A DNA stretch of 64,000 nt from Eublepharis macularius (taxonomy: Eukaryota; Chordata; Lepidosauria; Squamata; Eublepharidae): positions 94,209,001-94,273,000 of the forward strand of contig NC_072800.1 of NCBI RefSeq assembly GCF_028583425.1. The letters are read 5' to 3'. Both the position numbers and the translations under genes were made by a program. Under the pieces are notes generated by a model that saw nothing but the letters and a program-made list of their open reading frames with translations, ran no database searches and was not told the DNA's origin. This document shows, one piece after another, positions 10,620-19,521 of this stretch (within the stretch, counting starts at the first letter, position 1; each line of letters opens with the position of its first letter).

Positions 10620-10825
10620 TCAGCTGGCAGCCTGGAAAAGCATGGTGTAGTGGCTAGAGAAGAGAACTAGGATCCAGGAGGTCTGAGTTCAAATCTCCAG
10701 TCATCCCAGGTTGTTCCTGGGCCAATCACCTTCTCTTACCCTTGTGAGGATAAATGGGGAAGGGGAAACCACACGTGCTGCCGTGGGCTGCACAGAGGAA
10801 GGGCGGGATAAAAATGCATTAGACC
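10620..10825 (+). repeat. tRNA-derived SINE with L2-like tail
   Basis: The head 'gtgtagtggctagaga' and the B-box-like 'ggtctgagttcaaatctcc' are followed by 'cttgtgaggataaatgg' and a tail 'gaagggcgggataaaaatgc'. That tail resembles the 3' end of the L2 elements in this window, as expected for a SINE mobilised by an L2-type LINE. Confidence 0.7.
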
Positions 10826-11485
10826 AAGAGATATCAAGAGCCCACAGGCCAAGTGACGCAGCAGCAGGTAGGAAGCCAGTCTGGGTTTTGCTCCGTGGGC
10901 AACTCAGCTCTCAGCACGAAGGGCTGCAGAAGGCAGAACCACTCCTTACAAGCCCTTCTGAGATTCCCTTTTAGGGCTTTTAAAAAAGCAAAATTCATTA
11001 AGGGGGAGGATTAGTGCAAAGAGAGAGATTCTTGGCCCTCTCCCCTTGAGCCATTTTTCTGCTGAAAATCACCGCTTCTAAATTGCTCTGACTTTACACA
11101 TACCTGTACATTCCCCCCAAAGGGGACAAATGCAGTTTAAAGGTGGAGGTAATTTTCAGCAGGAAAACAGCCCAAATAGAAAGATTTACAAAGGGTTCAT
11201 CTCTCCTGAGCCTCTTTTGCTCCCCAAACTGGTGCCGTAGGCAACTGCCGGGGCCTGTCTAATAGACCACCCAGCTCTGAAAAAGAATTCTCTACATAAT
11301 GGCTGGTTCTGCCCAAATCTTGGATGGGCTTTTTCTATCTCCACCACCTCCCTCCATCCCTCCACAGCAAACAACAGCTGGCAAACAAAAGCTCAGATCC
11401 ATACTGGAAGGGGAGGGCAGGCATGCTAGGAGGGCCTTCAATGTCATTGCCTCTGGGAGCTTTCGAAGCTTCGTGACATTCAGGC

Positions 11486-11768
11486 ACCTTAATAATAATA
11501 ATAATGATGATGATGATGATGATCATGATAATAATAGATTTATATACCACCCTTCAGGACAATGCCCACTCAGAGCGGTTTACAAAATACGTCATTATTA
11601 TCCCCACAACAAAACACCCTGTGAGGTGGGTGGGGCTGAGAGAGCTCTGAGAGAGCTGTGACTAGCCCAAGGTCACCCAGCTGGCTTCAAGTGGAGGAGT
11701 GGGGAATCAAACCCGGCTCTCCAGATTAGAGTCCCGTGCTCTTAACCACTATACCAAACTGGCTCTCA
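11486..11768 (-). repeat. tRNA-derived SINE (minus) with (TAA/TGA)n end
   Basis: Read on the minus strand, it starts 'gagagccagtttggtatagt' and 'ggttaagagcacgggactct', contains 'gctgggtgaccttgggctag' and ends in A/T-rich trinucleotide repeats at 11491-11535. The related copies are at 19279-19521 (plus) and 59232-59482 (minus). Confidence 0.8.
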
Positions 11769-12054
11769 CCTTCCACTGCTCTCGAGAGAAATGCGCTTTT
11801 AGCAAAGCATGGCTACTGAGGAAGTAGAAAAAAGCCCGCCTGCAAGACCTGTTGCTCTTCTAGCCCCGCCTCTCCTCCTTTAGCCCTGCCCCTTTCCCAA
11901 CTTTGGCCACAACTCTTCACTCTTTGAAGAGACACACATACAAAGTAATATTATGGAATTGTGCAGAAAAGCACGCCTAACCATATACAGAGTGCATTTC
12001 TGTTGTCAGTCAAGAACTGTGACCTCGCCCCACTTGCTGCCTGCAATAGCTCAC

Positions 12055-13636
12055 CTGCAGAAGGCTCCCAAATTCTCAACCAGGTAGCACTGTCCCCCAT
12101 TGTGGCAGTAGCTGGGGAAGATGTCGCACAAAGATTTGCAGGTGTGGTTGTGCCGGATGTAGCCACTCCGGCAGTCTGTGCCATTCTCACCACCGCCGGA
12201 CAGGCTCTGGTCCCTGCCAGGTTCAGCCGGACGGGGCCTTGGGGTGGCCGCACCGTTACCCCCAGAGACAATGAACGTCTGCAGCGGGGGGACAATGTAG
12301 CGCCGGCTGGTGGATTCCGCCTCCTGAACTACGGTCTGGATTTTCGGCGTGGCTGGAGTGGGGATCCGGTAGTCGTTTTCGTCCTCCAGATCCCGAGCCA
12401 GCCCGCCTCCCCCATCTTCCTCTTCCTCATCGTCTTCTGGCTCCTCCAGGTCCTCCTCGTCCCCATCAATGTAAAAGGAGGTGGTGGGATAGAAATCCGA
12501 CTCGTCGAAGGGCGTGAAGTCATCGTAGAGGTCGTGGAGGGACCAGGACATCCCTTTGTCATCCAAAGGTTTCCTCTTGGTCGAATCGGGACCGGCCCCA
12601 CCCAAAGCGTCCCCATCAAACAGGTCATAGTAATCTATGTCAATGATCTCAGAGGCCGCGGGGTCCGAGGATGGCTTTGGGGGCTGAAGCTCCTGGACCA
12701 AAGGCGTGGCAGCCGACCGGGGGGCTTCTGTACTGAGCCAGGTCAAGTCGGTGTGGCCTTGAGCCCCCTCCGCAGGCGAGCTGCTCGGGGAATCCGCCCA
12801 CAACTCCAAAGGCTCCTCCTTCTGGGCGGAGTCCTGGCCCACATCCCTCTCTGCCTCCTCCAACGTCTGAATGGGGCCACTCAAAGTGGGGGACGGCGGC
12901 ACGTCCAGCCCAGCGGTGTCCCGCAGGAGGTCTGTCTCGGCCGCACCCTCGTGGAGGCCTTGGCCGGCTGGTGAGCTCATCCCTGTGGCCAAGTCAAGGG
13001 CGGTGGGGGTGGCGGTCCATCCTGCCGCCTCTCCCTGGCTTGTGGGGGCCTCGGCATGCTGATCTCCGCTTCCCGCCTCTTCCTGGCTTTCGGGGATCTG
13101 AGGCGGGTCCCCCGGCCCTTCTTCCCTCGCAAGCAACTTGCTAGTGCCTTCTTCGCCTAGGGCTGGCTGAGCAAAGCTGGTTATGCTGGAGAGAGCTTCC
13201 ATGGGCCCCCGGCCCCGGCCCCCCACCCCAGGGTCCTTCAGCTCTGCCACCCCCTGTCCCCTCCCGCCCAGGCAGCCCAAACAAAGGGTTGTCTCCGTCT
13301 GGTTTTTCTCGGGGTCGCTCCCCCCAGAAAAGTGCCACACTGGGTGGCTGGCCCCAGGGGGGCTGCCGGCGGCTGGGTCATCGGAAGCAGCGACGTCTCT
13401 GTCCTCCGGGAGAACAGCAGGGGGGTAGCGCTGGGGTGCCTTTGCCCCGTCTGCCTGGGAGGCGGCCGGGGCAGCGGAGACGACATCTGCCCCTTGCCGA
13501 GTCTCGTTCCTCCGAGGCACCGGAGGGCCCTTCCCGGGGGGCCCTCCGCTTGCGGTCCCTGGCTGCCGGTCGCCCCCCTTCCAGGCAGCTCCTTGGACGT
13601 GGGTCGCGTTGGGGGGTCTTGGATGTCCTTCCGAGG
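12055..13636 (-). CDS. CSPG5: CSPG5 exon 2: chondroitin sulfate region, acidic region, start of EGF-like module
   Basis: This large exon encodes residues 24-550 of neuroglycan C plus split codons at both ends. In order it holds a low-complexity ectodomain and Ser213 in EEAGSGD, the conserved chondroitin sulfate attachment context of mammalian CSPG5. Next come the motif SEIIDIDYYDLFDG, the strongly conserved LYDDFTPFDESDFYPTTSFY, an acidic run at about 416-431 (DEEDLEEPEDDEEEED) and the EGF-like start with Cys512, 523, 527, 534, 540 and 550. Possible N-glycosylation sites are Asn33, 67, 135, 508 and 520. The acceptor is 'cttccag' at 13637 and the donor GTGAGC at 12054. The ectodomain before the acidic region is repeat-poor but Pro/Gly-rich and looks longer than in mammals. 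The same frame stays open into intron 1, so the acceptor, not the open frame, defines the 5' edge. Confidence 0.97.
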
Positions 13637-14858
13637 CTGGAAGAAAGAAAACGAAGGGCTCAGTGCAGGGGTCTGGCCTGGCCCCCCCGTGCTGCAGAGA
13701 GGGGCAGGGCCCCGGGGGGGGGGAAGGCAAGGCCTCCAGCTGCAAGAGCCCCCCACCCCCCAGGCCGGCAGCCCTGGTGTCGTCCCCGGGTGTCACACGG
13801 GGGTTCCCCCCGACGTGCCTGCCGCCCACCGCGCCGGTGGCAAAAATAGCAGCCGCCGCTCGGATGCCGCCGCTTTCCTGCCCCCTCATTTTGAGCGCGG
13901 CGGCGGCGAAGGAAGCACCGGCGGCGGCGGGTTGCAGCAGGGGGAGGCCGGGGGACTTCCTCCCCGTTTCGCCTCTGGGCTGCCCCGCGGGGAGCCGGAA
14001 TCTGGGCACGGCAGCAGGGGTGCGGGGGCCCCCCGACCCGGAGCCCGGGAGTGCCCTTCGGGCGGGCTGGGCCGACCCAGGCGCTGGCAGATCCGGAGCA
14101 GACAAAGCCCAGATTGGGGGGGGGGGGACCAGGGAGGGGCTTCGGGGGGCGGCCGGGGCTGCGGAGGCGCGGGGGGGCCGCTCCCTTCGCCCCCCCCCCG
14201 GCCTGGCTGGGCAAAGGGCACCGGGGCAGGCGCGGATCTGCAAGGCGGCCTTGAACTGCCGCCCCCCGCCCGGCAAGAGCCAAGCCTCGGAAAGCCCCCG
14301 CACCCACCCCGCCCCGGCGCCTCTGACCCGGGAATCCCGGGGCCGACACGTCGGAACGCGGCAGCGGGCCCAGCACAGCCCCCGCCCCCTTCACCCACGG
14401 CGGTGTCGCCGCAGGGGCGAGCCGGCCCTTCGCTGCCCCACGGGCGCCCTCGCCCTCCGATGGGCGGCAGCGGGATTCGGTTCGCCTGCGGAGGCGCCCC
14501 CACCTCCCGAGGCCCGGCGGGGCCGGCAGCGGAGCGGGGGGCGTGTGGACGGGGTGACACGTGTCTGGCATTCCAAGAGCTCGGCCCCCGGAAAGCTCCC
14601 CGGCCCGTCTCGGCAAACGGGGGAAAGGGGGGGGGGAGAAAGAGAAGGACGAACGAGGACCCCCCACCCCCACCCCCGGGCCGCCGCTTCCCCCCTCCCC
14701 CCCGCGCAGCCCTTCCGCTGGGCCCCCCCGCTCCGCCTCCGAGCTGCGTGCCGGGGAGGGGGGCTTCCCCGCGAGCGCGGCCCCGTCGCAAGACGACCCC
14801 CCCCCCCCGTTTTGCTCGGGCGGCGACGCCCCCCCCCCCCCGCGCAGGCGGCACCTAC
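13637..14858 (-). other. CSPG5: CSPG5 intron 1
   Basis: This 1.2 kb intron runs from the GTAGGT donor at 14858 to the CAG acceptor at 13637. It is all CpG-island sequence with long G and C homopolymers (for example 14117-14126, 14798-14809 and 14830-14841). No repeat or further exon was recognised. Confidence 0.85.
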
Positions 14859-14928
14859 CGGCGGCGAGGGCGGCCAGCAGGGCCAGCAGGACGGCGGCGG
14901 CGGCGGCGGGAGCGGCCGGGCGCCCCAT
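14859..14928 (-). CDS. CSPG5: CSPG5 exon 1: start codon and signal peptide
   Basis: The exon encodes MGRPAAPAAAAAVLLALLAA and three more residues, then one base of a split codon. An Arg followed by an Ala/Leu-rich hydrophobic core is a classical signal peptide. After splicing (G|CC, Ala24) the protein continues ASEGHPR, a plausible signal-peptidase neighbourhood. Human CSPG5 also begins MGR. The donor is GTAGGT and its phase fits exon 2 exactly. The start codon is chosen because it opens the only signal peptide in frame. An upstream frame ends in TAATG overlapping this start. The 5' UTR edge is unknown. Confidence 0.92.
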
Positions 14929-14980
14929 TATTGCAACATTGGCGCGGAGCGCCGCCGAGTCCCGCCCTCCGCAGGCTCGC

Positions 14981-15001
14981 TCAGCCCCGGCAGCACCGCA
15001 T
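14981..15001 (-). other. short upstream open reading frame (6 codons) before CSPG5
   Basis: Upstream of the CSPG5 start, the minus strand reads ATG, five codons, then TGA. If the transcript starts above 15001 this uORF is in the 5' UTR and could reduce initiation at the main ATG. Its presence in the mRNA is inferred, not shown. Confidence 0.35.
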
Positions 15002-16180
15002 GGCGCGTGCAGAAGACGCCCCCGGCCCGGCCCGGCCCCGCCGCCGCCGCCCAGCAAGCCCGGCCCCGCCCCGCCCGCAGCCCCCGCGCGCCGGCACGCA
15101 GCCTGGGGTGGGGGGTGGGCGCAGCGGGGCGCCTGGGGGTTCCGGGCCGGGCGCCTCCGGAGGGCTCGAGCACCTTGCGGGGCGGGGAGCTGCCCGGGAA
15201 GGCGCTTTGCACGTGCACCGCGGGGACCCCCCCCCAAGCCGTTCAGCTGCCGAGAGGCCGTCTCCCTTCTGCAGGCACGCCCCCCCCCCCCCCGCGGGGC
15301 GCTTTCTCTCGGGTGCCTGGCCTGGGTAGAGCTCCCCCTTGACTTAGCCCACTTCGCTAGGCAAAGCCTCCCCATCTGCCCCCCCCAGCAGAAAATTCAA
15401 GGCAGCGGGTCAACAGCGGGCAGCATCCCCCCCCCTGCAGCCACCAGCAGGCTTCTGGGGGGGGGATTCTGACTGGGAGGGGCGTGGGGTGCAGAAGTGC
15501 CCCCCCAAGTTCCCTGCCCTGTGCCTCGGGCTGCTAATGAGGGTCCCTTATGACTGGCCCATGCGCAGTTGTCTTAGGGAATGGCCAAGGGAGGCGCACT
15601 AGCTGTGGCCCCTCAACCACACAGGAGAAAGAGGGCGCCTGCAGCATGAGCCCCCCCCCCCCCCCCCCCGAGAGTGGCCCAGGGGAGGCAGGCAGGCGTA
15701 GGGCTGCTGATTCACATGGCAGGCTCAGGCTGGGTTCAAAGCCCCACTCTGCCAGGTAGCTAGCGCATTACCTTGGGCCAGCCACTCTCAGCCTTGGTGA
15801 GGCTTCTGATGACATGGGGGGGGGCGAGGGGAGATCATGTGCCTCTCATCCAGCTCGGTGGGCAGAGTCAGCAGTGCCCACTCCTTAGCCTCTTGCCTGG
15901 TTCCAGAGATGGCCCCTGTCAAAAATGAGCTGCCAGCCAAGCAGGTGGGCCTTGGCTCCAGGCATCAGCTCCTGTACAGAGATCCCCCAAAGCAGCACTC
16001 CGAGGGGGCTGCATCAGGCCCCCCACACTTGTGCTAAGGCTCCAGTGGAAGATGAAGCAGCAGCACCAGAGGTCTAGCACTGGCCCACTCTAGAAGGCTT
16101 TGGAGACCTGCAGCAGCTCAGAGGCAAGGCAAGTGCCTCCAGAATTCTGGCACAAGTAGATTAGCAAAAGGGCAGCCCTC
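15002..16180. other. CSPG5 upstream region / intergenic, start
   Basis: This is GC-rich DNA grading into ordinary sequence, with poly-C tracts (about 15280-15294 and 15649-15670). A weak tRNA-SINE-like piece lies at about 15690-15815 ('gggttcaaagccccactctg'). No gene was recognised. Confidence 0.6.
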
Positions 16181-16184
16181 CACG

Positions 16185-16530
16185 GATACCACGGACAGCC
16201 AAAAAGACACATCAGTGGGTTCTAGATCAAATCAAGCCTGATTTCTCCCTAGAAGCTAAAATGACAACACTGAGGCGATGGTACTTTGGTCACATCACGA
16301 GAAGACAAGATTCTCTGGAAAAGTCAATAATGCTAGGAAAAGTGGAAGGCAGCAGGAAAAGAGGAAGCCCTAAAACGAGATGGCTGGACTCAATAAAGGA
16401 AGCCACGTCCTCCAGTTTGCAGGATCTGAGCAAGTCTGTTAAGGAGAGGACGTTTTGGAGGTCTTTCCTTCATAGGGTCGCCAGAGGTCGGAGGCGACTT
16501 GAGGGCACATCATACACACACGCAGCCCTC
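16185..16530 (+). mobile_element. BovB (RTE) LINE 3' fragment
   Basis: The plus frame encodes a C-terminal BovB-type tail: RRWYFGHITRRQDSLEKSIM, then GKVEGSRKRGSPKTRWLDSI and a 'HRVARGRRRLEGTS' end. This is the characteristic end of RTE/BovB reverse transcriptases. The nucleotide end 'gtcgccagaggtcggaggcg' followed by 'acttgagggcacatcataca' is the BovB 3' tail that squamate SINEs also carry. The 5' part of the element is missing. Confidence 0.9.
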
Positions 16531-19275
16531 CGCAGGGCCCCAGCAGAAGTCTCTGTCGGGCTAGCCTGTGGCTTGAGAGTTGGGCAGCCACCTTCACGTC
16601 TGGCTGTGAAGTTCCTGCCTAGAGTCGAATCTCCCATGAAGAGGCGGCCATGGAGAGGTTGTGGCTTCTTGCCGGGACGTCCTGACGGCCCATGTCACCT
16701 TCTCAAGAAGTCAGTACTGCAAGGAGCTCAAGACGGTGCCTGCCGTTACACAAAGCAACACGGGGCAGGTGGGAATGGATGGCTGAACATGGAAGGAAGC
16801 AAGGAGTTCAAGTAGGAAAGCGCCTCAGACGAAGGGGCCCCTGAGTAATACACACTGCAGTGAGAGAGAGCTCACAGGCAGAAGCCGCTGAACGGAGGGA
16901 GCTGTTCTGAGTAAGAAGGTACTGACAGCGCACTGCGAACATGGTCCGGCCATGCCATCCTGCTCAGCCTCTGTGATTCGTCCGTCACTTTTTCACACAG
17001 AGAACACCAGGCGGACGCCGGCCTCTACCAGGTTTGCCTAGTCAAGGTCAGCGGAAAAGCATCCATGACAAAGGAGCATTACGGACATACACAAGAAGCA
17101 TCCCCAAGTCTTCCGCACAGCATTTGTCTTGCACCAGCCAGCTGCCTTTGTGCCTTTGTGCTGTCTCAGCCTGGACTCTGCTCTATGGGAGTGTTGCGAC
17201 ACAACCTTAGGCATGTGCCAGCTTTGCGCCCCCCAACTTCTGCTTCCTGCATGCCCTGCCCATGTGGCTCTCTGCTGCATGTGTTCTGCCCAAACACAGA
17301 AACAAGTCAGAATGTTTATTTTCCTCAAATCAGGGACAGCCGCTGCCCTCCCACCCTCCCTCAGCCAAGAGTGCTGCCCAGCCAACTGCATTCCTGTGGG
17401 CTATTCCTGCCCCCTCACTGAGCATTGATTTGGGATTCGTTGCCTGGCTGTGCCAACTGGCCTCTTATTCTTGCAGGCAGCCAAAACAGGGCAGGACGGC
17501 ATACCCAGGTGCAGTGCTGATGTGGGGTAGGCCACAGTGGGATCCCGAGAAGAAAACAAGGGCTTGCTGATCCACCACAGCTCTCTGTGTGGCCTGTCGC
17601 CTTTAGGCATGCGAGGAAGGCTCCCAGTGCATGCAGTGGCTCAGAGCACACGCTTCCTTCACACTCGTGTGGGCTCGGCTCCCCCCTCCTCCTACCCTGT
17701 CTGCTGAAATCTTCTTCCCTGGAGATAGCGCTTGTTGCTGCGAGGGAAAGAGAGGGAGGAGGGCCGGGGGGCTGAGCCCATTGGAGAGCAGCCACCCACC
17801 CGGGTACTGGTGGGGCTTGGGTGAGCTCCAGGCCTTGGCGCTTGGGGCCCCTGGCTGGCCTTGGCCACACTCGAACGGAGAGCCCCGCCCCTCCTTAAAG
17901 GTGTTTCTGCTCAAGAGTGTGGGCAGGCCTGCAGCTGGGAGGGCTGTGAGCAGAGGAGTGGGCAGCGTGATTCTCTACCTCCCCCTAACTTAGGAGGAAG
18001 ATAAAGAGGGCCCCGGCACTGGGGAGGGGGGAGCACTGCTCTGTTCAGCCTCTCACACCTTTCTGTCTGTGTAATGGGTTAAGTGGTCAGCCGCATGGAA
18101 CCACTGCAAGGGTGCATGCATTGCAAGACTGGAAGCGAAGCACAGACATCCGTGCTTCCTGTGGCCGAGAAGGGCCTTGCCACCTCCCCTTTTCTTGCAC
18201 TGGGCAGCTGCATTTGAGAGACCTGGCTGGGTCAGCAATTAGCGTTTTGAACAAGAGGGGCAAGTGTTTGGTGCCAAGGAAAAGCTTGGGTCCACCCACT
18301 GCCTCACGCCACCATAGCAAGCAAAGGGCCCTTGAAGGCTCCTGTTCCGCAATGTGGACAGCAAGAAAAACTTGAGCAAAACGTCCCCCGTGGTGGTCCC
18401 TCTTGCTTTGCAGTGTGGAGTCAGCTGCTGGTGCGCCCAGTGGGCATCGAGAGCCCTTTGCCCAAGGCAAGCAGCGGATGGGCATCTTGCCAGGTTATCC
18501 ACTCGGCATCTGAATTTTCCTCTCCGCTAAGGCTCAGATAGTTGGTCTTAGCTGCTCAACCATTCTCAGGGGCAGAGCTCAGCCAGAAAAGGAAAGGCAG
18601 ACAGTCAAAAAAGGGGGAGACCTTCAACCATGTGGTTTGGCCCGAGGCTCTCTGAGTCCCGCACCAGCCGGTTCACTTCATCAGCTCTCTCTGGGGCAGT
18701 GCCAAGATGCCAGGACAACTAGATTGCTGATGTCCTAGCACTACCCTGAAGAGACTTGATGAAGCGACCTGACTGGTGCTGGAAAGGGGCCTGCCTGTTG
18801 CTTCCTTCTGCACCATCACTGGCCGGATACACATGGCTGCTCAGCTGAGATCCAGCCACTGGCAGGACAGGAGGGGGGGGGGACCAGCAAAACTAGAAGC
18901 CCTGGCATTGCCATGGGGGCTCGGCTTCCTCCTGGATACCAGCAGCTCTCTGGAAACTTCCCAAGTCCGTTCAAGGGCCAATCCTCAGCTACACTGTGGG
19001 GATAATAAAATCAAATCTGCCCCTCTTCTTCGCATTTGGAGGGTTCCAGTTTTTCAGCCCTTCTGAGAATCAGCCGCTTGACACTCCCTGTACACCCTTC
19101 AGTGCTCTCCATGTGCAGCCAGTCTTGGGAAGCGTCCTGTAACCTCCCCACCCCTGCCAGGGAGCCTCTGCCAAGGCTATCTTTGCCCTCGTGCTGTCCA
19201 GTTTACCTTTCACCTCATTCTGCACTGGCCACTTTTGCCGGCCAAAAAAGTTTTGGTTCAGAGCAGTGCTCCGCA
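16531..19275. other. intergenic DNA without recognised genes
   Basis: Several overlapping open frames occur (for example at 17065-17421, 17415-17870 and 18087-18485). They overlap in different frames on both strands and match no family I know. No splice-bounded exon or clear repeat was seen. Confidence 0.55.
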
Positions 19276-19278
19276 TTG

Positions 19279-19521
19279 AGAGCCAGTTTGGTGTAGTGGT
19301 TAAGAGCGGCAGGATTCTAATGTGGAGAGCCGGGTTTGATTCCCATGTTTCCACTTGAAGCCAACTGGGTGACCTAGGGTCAGTCACAGCTCTCTCAGAA
19401 CTCTCTCAGCCCCACCCACCTCACGGTGATTGTTGTGGGGATAATAACAACATTCTTTGTAAACTGGGCGTTAAGTGGTCCTGAAGAGCAGTATATAAAT
19501 CAAATGTTGTTGTTATCCCTC
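19279..19521 (+). repeat. tRNA-derived SINE (full-length-like)
   Basis: The segment begins 'gagccagtttggtgtagtgg' and 'ttaagagcggcaggattcta', with a B-box-like 'gggtttgattcccatg'. It continues 'aactgggtgacctagggtca' and 'cagctctctcagaactctct' and ends in a TTG/ATAA-rich tail. It is the same family as 11486-11768 and 59232-59482. Confidence 0.85.

Larger units (their letters stand above)
7008..12054 (-). other. CSPG5: CSPG5 intron 2
   Basis: This is a 5.0 kb intron with a GTGAGC donor at 12054 and a TAG acceptor at 7008. It holds a MIR-like piece (7490-7640), the compound foldback F2 (8053-8384), MITE copy C (9373-9563), an interspersed repeat (9750-9975) and tRNA-type SINEs (10620-10825 and 11486-11768). 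No further coding exon was recognised. I saw nothing in 7050-7480, 8400-9360, 9980-10600 or 10830-11480. Confidence 0.85.
13400..15320. promoter_or_regulatory. CSPG5: CpG island over the CSPG5 promoter, exon 1 and intron 1
   Basis: The stretch is extremely G+C-rich with dense CpG, unlike the surrounding window. On the minus strand upstream of the start codon there is a GC box (GGGCGGGAC near 14970) and a CCAAT motif at 14938-14942. The transcription start cannot be fixed from sequence. The island explains the very long spurious open frames on both strands here. Confidence 0.85.

Noticed and set aside
11961-12974. 337-codon plus-strand frame opposite CSPG5 exon 2
   Set aside because: It is the antisense shadow of a strongly supported coding exon. 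It has no domain, and its composition mirrors the complementary strand.
13637-14303. Minus-strand extension of the exon 2 frame to an ATG at 14303
   Set aside because: It adds a low-complexity stretch without a signal peptide. The acceptor at 13637 and the phase match with exon 1 explain the protein, so the upstream part is intron.
13332-15472. Very long plus-strand open frames (665, 577 and 303 codons) and minus-strand frames in the same place
   Set aside because: They lie in the CpG island, where stop codons (A/T-rich) are rare in all frames. Several frames are open at once, with Pro/Gly/Arg-only composition and no known domain.
17065-17870. Overlapping frames on both strands (118, 99, 102 and 151 codons)
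   Set aside because: Mutually overlapping, no family resemblance and no exon boundaries that would give a consistent gene.
19279-19360. Possible tRNA genes at the heads of SINEs (also 10620, 44580 and 59400)
   Set aside because: Box A and B words occur, but acceptor stems and anticodon arms do not form and SINE bodies follow.
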